Below are positions 1-7,371 of a stretch of DNA of 32,516 nucleotides, piece after piece. The notes under the pieces are model-generated. The model was given only the letters and a program-made list of their open reading frames with translations. It ran no database searches and was not told the origin of the DNA. Location: the NCBI GenBank assembly GCA_016932495.1, contig JAFGCR010000039.1, positions 1 to 32,516 on the forward strand, written 5' to 3'. The stretch is from Candidatus Peregrinibacteria bacterium (GTDB lineage Bacteria > Patescibacteriota > Gracilibacteria > UM-FILTER-43-11). A program made the translations under genes and the position numbers. Every line of letters begins with the position of its first letter. Position 1 is the first letter of the stretch.

Positions 1-72
1 ATTCAGCACAAAAGTAAGTCGCGGCCTTTGCCGCTGCCGCTAAAATAAGATCCTGATAATCCGGTAGAGTGG

Positions 73-732
73 TTATTGGGCGGGATTCTCCGCTTTAAAA
101 TCTAATAACTTCTTTGCCTCGCCATCCTCCACCTGACTGAATGTATCATAAAACTGACCGACCGCGTAAAAATCATCCCGAACATCTAAGCAGACCATTT
201 CATCCACTTCTTTTTTGAGTTTCTCATAAGAATCCGTGGCTGCCACGGGAACCGCGAGGATGATTTTTTTAGGTTTCTGGGAGTGGATGTAACCAATAGC
301 GGCCGAGGTGGTAAAACCGGTCGCGATGCCGTCGTCCACGACAATGACAATTTTATTTTTAAGCTCAGGCGGGACCGGATCGCCACGATAGTCTTCATAG
401 CGGCGCCTGATGACGTGTTTCAGGCGTCTGGCCTCATCGTCGATATACGACTTCGGAATGCCATAGGCGGATAAGACCTCCTGATTTACCTGAACCGAAC
501 CGTCCGGTGCCACAGAGCCGATTGCGTATTCGTCATTCCCCGGCGCGCCGATTTTTTTGGTCACCACAATATCAAGAGGAACTTTCAATTCATCCCGAAG
601 AACCGCGCCCATTTCTAAAGCGCCACGGGGAATGGCTAAGATGATGACATCCTTTTTTCCCTTGTATTTCTCAAGTTCGGGGAGGAGCTTTTTGGCTGCA
701 TCGTACCGGTCTTTGTATGGTCGACCAAACAC
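73..732 (-). CDS. Phosphoribosyltransferase (COG1926-like)
   Basis: A 219-residue type I phosphoribosyltransferase. The PRPP-binding loop reads VVDDGIATGFTT at residues 131-142, behind a hydrophobic strand, with the usual two acidic residues. The early segment AIPRGALEMGAVLRDEL, followed by D-x-x-x-x-K-K-I-G, is typical of the stand-alone predicted phosphoribosyltransferases of COG1926, whose substrate is not settled. The start codon is GTG with no Shine-Dalgarno; the upstream DNA is very AT-rich. It lies downstream of upp on the same strand, which suggests purine/pyrimidine salvage, but the 85-base gap holds an AT-rich palindrome, so co-transcription is uncertain. The family is well supported; the exact reaction is unknown. 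Confidence 0.8.
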   Translation of the reverse strand: MFGRPYKDRYDAAKKLLPELEKYKGKKDVIILAIPRGALEMGAVLRDELKVPLDIVVTKKIGAPGNDEYAIGSVAPDGSVQVNQEVLSAYGIPKSYIDDEARRLKHVIRRRYEDYRGDPVPPELKNKIVIVVDDGIATGFTTSAAIGYIHSQKPKKIILAVPVAATDSYEKLKKEVDEMVCLDVRDDFYAVGQFYDTFSQVEDGEAKKLLDFKAENPAQ

Positions 733-736
733 TATT

Positions 737-800
737 GAATTTTAAATTTAAAATGACAAATGACAATTTTTGCTGAACCTAAATTAAAATTTAAAATTTC
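737..800. repeat. AT-rich imperfect palindrome between two PRT genes
   Basis: The left arm GAATTTTAAATTT (737-749) is matched by an inverted right arm AAATTTAAAATTTC (787-800). Between them is a direct repeat of AAATGACA. The same vocabulary of AAATTTTAAA-type blocks appears near 3765-3790 and in the loop of the palindrome at 25903-25991. This suggests a dispersed intergenic element, although low-complexity AT DNA could also explain part of it. Confidence 0.5.
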
Positions 801-817
801 TTATTTAAAATTTGTAA

Positions 818-1504
818 TTATCTAAGTGTATTATTGATCATCTCCCCTACACCTCCTAAGCCGGGATAAATGAAATCTGTTTTGGTCAGACCTTTATCCA
901 AACGAGCCGCATATAAGCAAAGGGGAGCTTTTATTTTTTGAAGCCGTCTGATGTACTGAGGAGTAATCACCAGATTCACCACTACAAAACGTTTTGGTTT
1001 TCCGTATCTTTTTTGATAAAAATTCACAACTTCTTCAATGCTCCCTCCGGTGGCGCCCATAGGATCTGGGATAAAGACAATGGCATTCCGGACAGACCCA
1101 CCGATTTTGGAGCCGGACAGTTTACTGCCTTCCACGCCGGATGCGGTCTCAATCCGCTGGCTCATGATGTGGTCCTGGCGCACGGATTTGGGATGAAGGA
1201 TTTCGGTCAGCTTCAGATAAAACTGGTGTGAAGGCTGGATGCCGGCGCGTATTACATCGGCTACAACAACCTTTTGATTCTTTTTAAAAATCTTTCCTTT
1301 CCAAATCCCGCGCTTGTCTTCAGCCGCAATACGGGTTTTGACTGTAGCGGATGCCTGTTCTAATTCCTCATCGACTACGACGCCAAACATATTTTCATAC
1401 AACGCCGTAATGAGTTGGCTAATACGAGGCTGACAAACGGACGGCTGGCCGAGCTCGGCTAAAAGAGACAGATTATAGGGCGTGTCAAGAATCGTTTTTT
1501 TCAT
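818..1504 (-). CDS. upp: Uracil phosphoribosyltransferase
   Basis: A cytoplasmic salvage enzyme making UMP from uracil and PRPP. The protein has 228 residues, slightly longer than the usual 208-210. The PRPP loop is PDPMGATGGS at 146-155 (the family has DPMLATGGS). The uracil-binding C-terminal loop is YPGLGGVGE at 213-221, where the family normally has GLGDAGDR, so this is a divergent member. An insertion around residues 120-140 (ETASGVEGSKLSGSKIGGSV) precedes the PRPP strand. The start is ATG with no Shine-Dalgarno. It is divergent from the archease gene across an intergenic region holding a 58-bp palindrome. Family confidence is high; kinetic specificity for uracil is inferred. Confidence 0.85.
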   Translation of the reverse strand: MKKTILDTPYNLSLLAELGQPSVCQPRISQLITALYENMFGVVVDEELEQASATVKTRIAAEDKRGIWKGKIFKKNQKVVVADVIRAGIQPSHQFYLKLTEILHPKSVRQDHIMSQRIETASGVEGSKLSGSKIGGSVRNAIVFIPDPMGATGGSIEEVVNFYQKRYGKPKRFVVVNLVITPQYIRRLQKIKAPLCLYAARLDKGLTKTDFIYPGLGGVGEMINNTLR

Positions 1505-1515
1505 AAAGCTAAATT

Positions 1516-1573
1516 ACGAATGGATGCGAATAGATACGAATGGATCAATTCGATTCAATCCGCATCCATTCGT
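1516..1573. repeat. 58-bp imperfect palindrome in divergent intergenic region
   Basis: The 13-base arms ACGAATGGATGCG (1516-1528) and CGCATCCATTCGT (1561-1573) are perfect inverse complements. The palindrome continues to a GATC at the centre, with 24 of 29 positions paired by my count. ACGAATGGAT also recurs directly at 1535-1544. It lies between upp (leftward) and archease (rightward), just upstream of the archease promoter. It could be a binding site, a cruciform or a REP/MITE-like mobile palindrome. No T-run follows either arm, so it is not a standard terminator. Confidence 0.75.
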
Positions 1574-1622
1574 TACCTAAAACTATTTTAATGCATATTG
1601 ATAGAAGATTAAACAGTAAACC

Positions 1623-1637
1623 TGTTATAATATCCCC
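1623..1637 (+). promoter_or_regulatory. Extended -10 promoter giving a probable leaderless mRNA
   Basis: TGTTATAAT is a perfect extended -10 (TG at 1623-1624, TATAAT at 1626-1631). Only six bases separate it from the GTG start at 1638. Initiation about seven bases after the -10 would put the transcript start at or next to the start codon. No good -35 is present at 17 bases, which suits an extended -10 promoter. Confidence 0.65.
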
Positions 1638-2081
1638 GTGAAAAAATACGAATTCCATCCTGAAATCAAAGGGGTCGACAAAGCTTTTTACGCTTACGGT
1701 AAGACGTATGGTGAGCTATTTGAAAACGCCTGCCTCGCCATGACAAATGCGATGCTGGACCTTGAAACGGTGGAACCGAAAATAAAAGAACGACTCACGG
1801 TAAAAGCGCCCTATGTGGAAGAATTGCTAGCCAATGTTTTGGCGGAAATTGTTTTTTTAAAAGACACGAAACAGCTGGTGTTTAATTTTTTTGATGTCCG
1901 GGATTTTAAAAACAAACCGAATGGCTGTGAGGTAACTTTGGTGATGAAGGGGGAAAAAATGGATCATAAAAAACACCATATCCGATGGGAAGTGAAAGAG
2001 GTCAGTTATTTAAATTACGGAATTCAGAAAACAAAAGAAGGCTATCAGGCAGCAATGGCTGTTGATCTTTCAATTCATTGA
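1638..2081 (+). CDS. Archease-family protein
   Basis: A 147-residue protein of the archease (MTH1598/TM1083-like) family. Archeases are metal-binding partners that activate the RNA ligase RtcB and help its guanylylation. Visible family traits are an N-terminal strand with an Asp (GVDKAFYAYGKTYGELFENA, residues 13-32), the YVEELLANVLAEIVFL helix near 58-73 (family: vEaLLvxWLnelL), and a conserved Asp close to the C-terminus in AVDLSIH. The GTG start is set by the adjacent -10 box. No rtcB lies in this window. It heads an apparent operon with a metal-exporter-like gene and thpR, the latter also an RNA-end enzyme. The family call is good; the RtcB partnership is inferred from family knowledge. 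Confidence 0.75.
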   Translation: MKKYEFHPEIKGVDKAFYAYGKTYGELFENACLAMTNAMLDLETVEPKIKERLTVKAPYVEELLANVLAEIVFLKDTKQLVFNFFDVRDFKNKPNGCEVTLVMKGEKMDHKKHHIRWEVKEVSYLNYGIQKTKEGYQAAMAVDLSIH

Positions 2082-2106
2082 TCCTTATTAATTATTTGAA
2101 TCCATT

Positions 2107-3141
2107 ATGGAACATACTCATTCTTCGGTGCTCTTAGAAAGTCTTGGGCACGCGCTTATGATCGCCGTTTTTGTCTTTGCTATGATGGTTTTGGTCGATT
2201 ATCTGAATGTACTCTCAAGGGGCAAAATGAATAAGGCAATAGGAGGCGGGCGGCTCAGGCAGTATTCGCTCACTTCATTTTTAGGTTCCACACCAGGTTG
2301 TCTGGGCGCTTTTACTAACGTATCATTTTACGCACATGGTCTGATCACGTTTGGCGCTATTACCGCTGGCATGATTGCGACATCCGGAGATGAATCGTTT
2401 GTGATGCTGGCGCTTTTTCCAAAAGAGGCCATGATCTTATTCGGTATTTTGTTTGCATTGGGTATTGCCGGTGGCTGGTTTGCGGACTACATGATCCAGT
2501 GGCTTAAAATTAAAACAAACGCCCGCTGCTGTGAAGAAATCGTAATACATAAAGAAGAAAATATATCGCTTTTCGACAAAAAAGCCATGTACCATCTATC
2601 GGCACACCGATTGTTTATGCTGATTCTTTTAATGGCTTCAGGAATATTGCTGGCAATGGATAAAATCGGCCCCGGAGAATGGAATTGGGTAAAAGTGACC
2701 TTTATGGCCATCATTGTGATCGCCTTCCTGATCTTCATGACTGTGCCGGAACATTACCTTAAAGAACATATCTGGAGCCACATCGTCAAAAAACACTTAC
2801 TTAAGGTCTTCCTGTGGTCTCTTTTTGCCATTCTGGTGGTCCATGTCGGGCTTGACCTTCTGGATCTGGAGGCTTTTATTAAGGGAAACATGCTGTGGAT
2901 CTTATTCCTGTCGGCTCTGCTGGGAATCATTCCTGAATCCGGACCGCATTTGATCTTTGTGATGATGTTCAGTCAGGGACTGATCCCTTTTTCGGTCTTG
3001 CTGACCAGTTCGATCGTGCAGGACGGCCACGGGATGCTTCCTTTGCTTTCTTATTCGATTAAGGATTCCCTGCTGGTTAAATGCTTTAATCTGATCATCG
3101 GGTTGGCTGTCGGAGGAATTGTTTATGCTATTGGATTTTAA
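2107..3141 (+). CDS. Putative 10-TM heavy-metal exporter / manganese transporter-like permease
   Basis: A 344-residue polytopic membrane protein with about ten hydrophobic helices in two similar halves. The first half carries STPGCLGAF followed by FGAITAGMIATSGDESFVM. The second carries IPESGPHLIFVMMFSQG and SSIVQDGHGMLPLL. These paired signatures match the putative 10TM heavy-metal exporter family (ArsP_2, PF11449), often annotated as a putative manganese transporter. A CC pair and a His/Glu-rich stretch lie in the cytoplasmic loop near residues 140-155. The gene starts 25 bases after archease and ends 3 bases before thpR, so the three are probably co-transcribed. The transported ion cannot be told from sequence. 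Confidence 0.75.
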   Translation: MEHTHSSVLLESLGHALMIAVFVFAMMVLVDYLNVLSRGKMNKAIGGGRLRQYSLTSFLGSTPGCLGAFTNVSFYAHGLITFGAITAGMIATSGDESFVMLALFPKEAMILFGILFALGIAGGWFADYMIQWLKIKTNARCCEEIVIHKEENISLFDKKAMYHLSAHRLFMLILLMASGILLAMDKIGPGEWNWVKVTFMAIIVIAFLIFMTVPEHYLKEHIWSHIVKKHLLKVFLWSLFAILVVHVGLDLLDLEAFIKGNMLWILFLSALLGIIPESGPHLIFVMMFSQGLIPFSVLLTSSIVQDGHGMLPLLSYSIKDSLLVKCFNLIIGLAVGGIVYAIGF

Positions 3142-3144
3142 ATC

Positions 3145-3648
3145 ATGCGCTTATTCATCGCCATCGCCGTGCCTCACCAACTGTACCGCTACTGCCAGCA
3201 ATTACAAAGCCGGTATCCCGACCTTAAAATGACGCGGGAATTTCATTTAACGCTTCAGTTTTTGGGAAATGAGATCGATGATGAACAGTCTATTGTGGGC
3301 GCGCTGTCAAAAATAATGTTCAAACCTTTTGATATTGAAATGGGTGATGCAAAGCCTTTTGGCCACCCCGCTGACCCACGTGGTGTATGGATCGAATGCA
3401 AAGAATCCGACAAACTGATAAGGCTGGCGGATCAAATCCGGAAAGCCATGGGGGAACTGGGTTACCAATCCGATAAGCCCTTCCGCGCGCACATTACGCT
3501 TGGGCGTTACAAACAAGCTCCTCGGAAAAAACCGGAAAAAATAAAGGGGGAACCACACGTGTTCACGGTGGATAAATTTTACCTGATAGAAAGCATTTTA
3601 TTGCCGGAAGGGCCTGTTTATAAAACGGTTGCGAAATTCCCGGAATAG
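3145..3648 (+). CDS. thpR: RNA 2',3'-cyclic phosphodiesterase (2'-5' RNA ligase family)
   Basis: A 167-residue member of the 2H phosphoesterase superfamily. Both catalytic H-x-T-x motifs are present: HLTL (about residues 33-36) and HITL (about 116-119). The start MRLFIAIAVP is the classic first strand, and length agrees with bacterial ThpR/LigT (about 175-190). The family hydrolyses 2',3'-cyclic phosphates at RNA ends, or seals and opens 2'-5' linkages. It begins three bases after the membrane protein stop codon, which implies translational coupling. With archease in the same operon the theme is RNA end processing, although the membrane gene between them does not obviously fit. Confidence 0.85.
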   Translation: MRLFIAIAVPHQLYRYCQQLQSRYPDLKMTREFHLTLQFLGNEIDDEQSIVGALSKIMFKPFDIEMGDAKPFGHPADPRGVWIECKESDKLIRLADQIRKAMGELGYQSDKPFRAHITLGRYKQAPRKKPEKIKGEPHVFTVDKFYLIESILLPEGPVYKTVAKFPE

Positions 3649-3738
3649 ATTGTGGACTTCGATAAATTTAATCTGATTAATCCCTCTTTCTGATAACTGA
3701 CGGAGGAATTTTTGATGTTTGCATTATATTTTAAATTA

Positions 3739-3747
3739 TGTTATAAT
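3739..3747 (+). promoter_or_regulatory. Extended -10 promoter for the amidohydrolase gene
   Basis: TGTTATAAT is a perfect extended -10 (TATAAT at 3742-3747) in strongly AT-rich DNA, about 50 bases before the ATG at 3799. A second possible start, ATG at 3715, has a good GGAGGAA six bases upstream. It would add 28 residues with no family similarity and would place this promoter inside the coding region. Confidence 0.5.
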
Positions 3748-3798
3748 ATAATATTATTCCGAAATGAAAATTTAAAATTTAAAACTGAAAATTCAATA

Positions 3799-4623
3799 AT
3801 GCTCCCCATTATCCTGGTTGCCCCCCATGCCTCAAGTGTTATCCCTGAACCCCTGCGGGGCCGTTACGCCTTAGATGATAAAGAGATTTGGCAATGCAGT
3901 GATAGATTTACCGATGAATTAAATGAGTTCACCTGCCTTTACGCCAAACACGCAGCAGAGGTGAACCGGCTGGTCTGCGATATGAACCGTGCGCCGAACG
4001 CCCAGGACGCTTTCCGGGAATTTGATTTTTACGGAAAAAGAGTTTTCAACGACGGCAAGGAATTCACTTTGAACGAGAAGGAGAACCTACTGATGCAATA
4101 CTGGTACCCTTTTCATCAGGAAATCGTTCATAGTATTCAGGGGCTGGATGAGGAGGGTGCTGAAGTGATCTTGCTGGTGGATTACCACAATACCGCCGGT
4201 GACCATGCCCTCAACATCAATAATGATTATATGGCAAGCATGATTCTCTCAAATCTCGGCTCAGAGGATGCTTATGAAAATCAGGAGGGGGTATCGATTC
4301 CTTATAATTATTTATTTGAATTGCAGGATTTTATTGGTGAAGCCCTTGGCATTTCAGCGGAAATCAACCGTATTTATCACGGAGGGTATAATCTGTATTG
4401 GTACACCCATTTAAAAAACATTTTAAATCTGAAAGCTAAAATCTACGCCATCCAGATCGAATACAATCTGGATTATGTTTTTAATCCGATCAGCAAGATA
4501 TTCGACAGAAAGGCATTGGAAATTATGCAGAAGACATTAAATGAGGGACTTGCTTCTATGTATGAAAATATTTTAGTCCAAGAAGGAACCTCTCACAATA
4601 AAGAGGCTCGGATTTCTTATTAG
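3799..4623 (+). CDS. N-formylglutamate amidohydrolase-family hydrolase
   Basis: A 274-residue zinc-hydrolase-like protein of the N-formylglutamate amidohydrolase (FGase, PF05013) family. Motifs in order are LVAPHASSVIPEPLR at the N-terminus, CSDRFTDEL, VNRLVCDMNRAP (family R-x-V-x-D-x-N-R), LLVDYHNT, EINRIYHGGY and IQIEYNLDY near the C-terminus. The His/Asp/Glu set expected to bind zinc is present. No histidine-degradation genes are nearby, so cleavage of formylglutamate is only the family default; another N-acyl amino acid may be the substrate. I chose ATG 3799 because MLPIILVAPHAS is the usual N-terminus. An alternative start at 3715 has a better Shine-Dalgarno. The gene is convergent with its neighbour, nine bases away. 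Confidence 0.75.
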   Translation: MLPIILVAPHASSVIPEPLRGRYALDDKEIWQCSDRFTDELNEFTCLYAKHAAEVNRLVCDMNRAPNAQDAFREFDFYGKRVFNDGKEFTLNEKENLLMQYWYPFHQEIVHSIQGLDEEGAEVILLVDYHNTAGDHALNINNDYMASMILSNLGSEDAYENQEGVSIPYNYLFELQDFIGEALGISAEINRIYHGGYNLYWYTHLKNILNLKAKIYAIQIEYNLDYVFNPISKIFDRKALEIMQKTLNEGLASMYENILVQEGTSHNKEARISY

Positions 4624-4632
4624 CAGGATGTT

Positions 4633-5343
4633 TTAATCTTCTTTATTTTCTAGCCCCAATGACACTTGGGCCTGGGCGTGTTCCTCAATCAATTCTTTGA
4701 TTTCATCAAGCGATGGTGGATTTTGTTCATTAAACCTGTCTACCAATTCATTTAATTTTTCTTCCAGTTTTTCCATATTGGCTTCGACCATCGGATCAAC
4801 AGGTTCCAGCCAATCTTTTTTGACTTTGATGATTTTATTAGTTAAAAGTGAGGCTGCCAGAAACATCAGCAAAAAAGGAAACCAAAAGGCGGCCTTATCC
4901 CCCGCTTCCAGCAGGTTTTGATAGGCTTCTTTAAGCTCTTTCTGTGTTTCACGGTATTTATTCACCAGTTTCGATTTCTCTAAAGCGCTGTCGATTTTCT
5001 TTTTGGACCATTCTTTGGCTTTCCCGTAAGTCCTTTTGGCTCGTTCTTTCCAGTTTTGCGGTTTTCTGACCTCTTCCGGCACTTCACCCTGCATCGCCTC
5101 CATTTCTTCCAGGGTAAGCACCTGTTCATGTACGGCTTCGTCAGGATGATAATCCACTAAATCCCTATACCATTCCTGAACCGCCTGGCCGGATAAACCA
5201 CCAGCCACAATCCCCGCTCCGCCGACCACACCTAAACGCTTTAGAACCGACTTTACGCGGCGGCGAAAACCGTTGACCCGTTCGATTTTCACTTTTTCAA
5301 TCGGTTCATTCTCAGCCGATGATGGTCTTGGTTTTTCAGTCAT
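4633..5343 (-). CDS. Membrane-anchored coiled-coil protein, unknown function
   Basis: I do not recognise this 236-residue protein. It starts with a charged, cytoplasmic-looking stretch (residues 1-35, rich in Lys/Arg). A small-residue hydrophobic segment follows (about 38-52, VVGGAGIVAGG), then a long Lys/Glu-rich helical region (95-145). A clear membrane segment lies at about 151-172 (FWFPFLLMFLAASLL), and the C-terminus (175-236) is an acidic predicted coiled coil. It is transcribed alone or with ferritin from a TATAAT box 12 bases before the ATG. The composition suggests a membrane-bound structural or scaffolding role, but that is only inference. Confidence 0.65.
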   Translation of the reverse strand: MTEKPRPSSAENEPIEKVKIERVNGFRRRVKSVLKRLGVVGGAGIVAGGLSGQAVQEWYRDLVDYHPDEAVHEQVLTLEEMEAMQGEVPEEVRKPQNWKERAKRTYGKAKEWSKKKIDSALEKSKLVNKYRETQKELKEAYQNLLEAGDKAAFWFPFLLMFLAASLLTNKIIKVKKDWLEPVDPMVEANMEKLEEKLNELVDRFNEQNPPSLDEIKELIEEHAQAQVSLGLENKED

Positions 5344-5355
5344 ATTTATCTAAAT

Positions 5356-5361
5356 ATTATA
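5356..5361 (-). promoter_or_regulatory. -10 box close to the start of the coiled-coil gene
   Basis: On the minus strand TATAAT (5361 to 5356) is followed by 12 bases and then the ATG at 5343, predicting a leader of only a few bases. The same layout, TATAATATT followed by AGATAA and ATG, occurs at the glycerophosphodiesterase start (7268). Confidence 0.55.
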
Positions 5362-5397
5362 CCACAAAATATTTTTTTTATCAATTCTCCGCGCACT

Positions 5398-5431
5398 AAA
5401 AAACCGCCCATCTTTTCCGGATGAGCGGTTT
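5398..5431 (-). terminator. Intrinsic terminator after the ferritin-like gene
   Basis: Minus strand: AAACCGC, then a CATC/GATG inner stem, then GCGGTTT running into a T-tract (plus strand A-run 5398-5403). It lies 14 bases beyond the stop codon of the ferritin-like gene. The A-run on the other side of the stem also makes it partly bidirectional. Confidence 0.8.
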
Positions 5432-5444
5432 AAATAGTATTTAT

Positions 5445-5930
5445 TTACATCGCCTGAATATCTTCTACCAACGCCTGAAGATCATCTTCATGTTCGACTT
5501 CATCTTTTAAGATCTCCAGGACTATCTGATGAGTTATCTCATCTTTGTCCTTGGTCATCTCCGCTAATTTGCTATAGACCTCAATGGCGCACTGCTCCCC
5601 TCTGACATTCTGTTCCAAAACTTTTAAAACAGCCGGATCTGTTGGCGCTTCATAAGTGCAGTTTGTCAGGTCATACCAGTCTTTCGGGTCCAGAATAGGC
5701 GTGCCGCCCAATTGGGTGATCCGTTCGACCAGCATGTCTGCATGGCGGAGTTCATCGGCCGCGTGTTCGTTCAGCTCTTCGACAGCCGAGTTTTTCATGG
5801 TTCCCTGAACCACTTTAGCCCCCACCCAATATTGGTAATAGGCTAGCCATTCGTCGGCCAAAGCTTTGTTTAAAAGTTTAATCAGTTCATCCACGTTCAT
5901 TTTGACAAGAGAGAGTCCTTTGGTTCCCAT
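5445..5930 (-). CDS. Ferritin-like / bacterioferritin-like diiron protein
   Basis: A 161-residue four-helix ferritin-like protein. The diiron ligands can be placed at E27 (ADEWLAYYQYW), E60 and H63 (DELRHADM), E112 (RGEQCAIEVY), and E144 and H147 (DEVEHEDDL). These are the two E-x-x-H motifs plus two single Glu residues of the family. The loop with C91 (DLTNCTYEAP) and C114 recalls the cysteine pair of Dps-like bacterioferritin relatives. Expected roles are iron storage or peroxide protection in the cytoplasm. Two starts are possible: ATG 5930, or ATG 5900 giving MNVDELIKLL, which fits the family N-terminus better. It has its own promoter with an overlapping palindrome and its own terminator. 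Confidence 0.8.
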   Translation of the reverse strand: MGTKGLSLVKMNVDELIKLLNKALADEWLAYYQYWVGAKVVQGTMKNSAVEELNEHAADELRHADMLVERITQLGGTPILDPKDWYDLTNCTYEAPTDPAVLKVLEQNVRGEQCAIEVYSKLAEMTKDKDEITHQIVLEILKDEVEHEDDLQALVEDIQAM

Positions 5931-5962
5931 AATAAAAAATGGTTAGGTTTTAATGCCTACCT

Positions 5963-5990
5963 ATTATATGGGTTTCTCGAAAAAACTCAA
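5963..5990 (-). promoter_or_regulatory. Promoter of the ferritin-like gene
   Basis: On the minus strand TTGAGT (5990-5985), a 16-base spacer and TATAAT (5968-5963) form a good sigma-70-type promoter. The leader to the ATG at 5930 would be about 25 bases. The -35 overlaps the inverted repeat at 5988-6008. Confidence 0.65.
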
Positions 5991-6008
5991 ATAAACATTG
6001 TTTATTTG
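5988..6008. promoter_or_regulatory. 21-bp perfect inverted repeat at the ferritin -35 (operator or terminator)
   Basis: CAAATAAAC, ATT, GTTTATTTG: two perfect 9-base arms around a 3-base centre. It overlaps the -35 of the ferritin-like gene, the expected place for a metal or peroxide repressor site. On the minus strand it also starts four bases after the stop codon of the upstream phosphodiesterase gene and is followed by GAGTTTTTT, so it can equally act as an AT-rich intrinsic terminator. The sequence does not decide between them. Confidence 0.55.
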
Positions 6009-6011
6009 TCA

Positions 6012-7268
6012 CTATTTCGCCCAATAATTAGCGTGATCGGTGATGATGAGGCTTGCCCCCATCGCAATCGCCCTTTTAACGTCTGAATTGTGGCGGTCGA
6101 TACGACTTTCAATCCCCTTTGGGTTCTCAAAGCCATAAACAGCGACCTTTACGCCGGCTGCCTGCGCTTCCTGAAAAAAGCGGGAGAAACTTTTTACCAG
6201 ATCCCACGGAACGGTTAACGCGCCTCCGCTGCTACGGACCATTTGCAAAATAGAATCCGGAGGTAAAGTGGAATAGGTGTGCAATTGTTCCGGCCGGGCC
6301 ATTCCATACGGATTTTTGCCGTTGATATGCAAAGACCCGTGTTTGAAATTGGCGGCGTAACGGGTTTTTCCTCCGCCCAGAAAATCAACCGTTTCCAGCA
6401 CCTTTGTTAATTGGCCTTTTGTGATCTGCCGACTTTCAATGCGGCGGACAATGGATTGCTCCACAGCGGGATATCCTCCTGTGGGGATATAACAAAAAAG
6501 ACAGGGGGCATTGGGCATTTCTTCCCGGACCGTGGCGAGCGTTTCGGGATTAAAGCCGACAAAAAAAGCTCTTTTTTCTAATGGGGCTTCGGAAAAGGCG
6601 GGATTCTTATCCGCGTCACGGATCGCCTTCATAATACTGCGGGCTGTTGCGCGCCCCCCCTTGATATCAATAAACATCCTGGCAGATGGATTTTGCTGAA
6701 AAAGCGGTAATACATCTTTAAAACGGCTGAGTTTTGACATGTTATCGCCCGTCTCCATAGGGTCATGCTTCAAATAAAGTTCACTGCCGACCAGCCGGAC
6801 ATCAAATTCGATCTCGGTCTCACCATTTTTCAACGATTCCGCGATCCCCTCTTTTGAATTGGGCTTTTCACCTGACCCCTTGTGGGCGACAATGCCGGAT
6901 TCAATCGCTTCTTTCTTCGCTTCATCTAATCGGCCGAAGACCTCTTCATCGCTCAGAGCTTTTCCACCGGCCCCTAATTTATCCGCGAACCAGGAGGTGA
7001 TGCCGACCAGGAATTTAACGACTTTGGAATTCTTATCGAGCTTTAAAAGGCCGGTAAAAAACGACTCAAACTGGTTCCTTTTCATCTTTTCCCGCTCTTC
7101 CGGAGCCAATGTGTTTTCCACTTTTTGCTGGAGATCGGTGAGTTCCTGTTTTTGACGAAGGGCGGCGAGTTCTTTTTTTGTTTTTTCCTTTTGGTAATAA
7201 GCCGAATAATCCAGTTTTTCAGCTTTTTTTTGAGGGATTGGTTTTTGAGGTTCAGAGAATTTAGTCAT
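6012..7268 (-). CDS. Glycerophosphodiester phosphodiesterase-family protein with N-terminal extension
   Basis: A 418-residue protein. Residues 125-418 are a GDPD-type TIM barrel: AHKG at 128-131 (family HRG, first catalytic His, here H129), IEFDV with E154 and D156 as metal ligands, KHDP with the second catalytic His H168, FIDIKGG in place of the usual E-x-K strand, and a final GASLIITDHANY strand. The usual Arg after the first His is Lys. Residues 1-125 are a charged, coiled-coil-like extension not typical of the family, with no clear signal peptide or membrane segment. The likely reaction is cleavage of glycerophosphodiesters to glycerol-3-phosphate and alcohol, inferred from the fold. A TATAAT box lies 10 bases before the ATG. 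Confidence 0.75.
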   Translation of the reverse strand: MTKFSEPQKPIPQKKAEKLDYSAYYQKEKTKKELAALRQKQELTDLQQKVENTLAPEEREKMKRNQFESFFTGLLKLDKNSKVVKFLVGITSWFADKLGAGGKALSDEEVFGRLDEAKKEAIESGIVAHKGSGEKPNSKEGIAESLKNGETEIEFDVRLVGSELYLKHDPMETGDNMSKLSRFKDVLPLFQQNPSARMFIDIKGGRATARSIMKAIRDADKNPAFSEAPLEKRAFFVGFNPETLATVREEMPNAPCLFCYIPTGGYPAVEQSIVRRIESRQITKGQLTKVLETVDFLGGGKTRYAANFKHGSLHINGKNPYGMARPEQLHTYSTLPPDSILQMVRSSGGALTVPWDLVKSFSRFFQEAQAAGVKVAVYGFENPKGIESRIDRHNSDVKRAIAMGASLIITDHANYWAK

Positions 7269-7278
7269 TTATCTTAAT

Positions 7279-7284
7279 ATTATA
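7279..7284 (-). promoter_or_regulatory. -10 box close to the phosphodiesterase start
   Basis: On the minus strand TATAAT (7284-7279) is followed by 10 bases and the ATG at 7268. It is nearly identical in layout to the -10 at 5361-5356, and the leader would be about three bases. Confidence 0.55.
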
Positions 7285-7371
7285 ACATAAAATAAATAAA
7301 ATGACAATATATTTCAATTTAAAAACCATCATTTTGCATGAATCTGATTTCGGCAAATATGATCGAACAAA

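Noticed and set aside
1638-3648. Complete RNA repair system with RtcB
   Set aside because: No rtcB ligase is present in the window. Archease and ThpR alone do not make the system.
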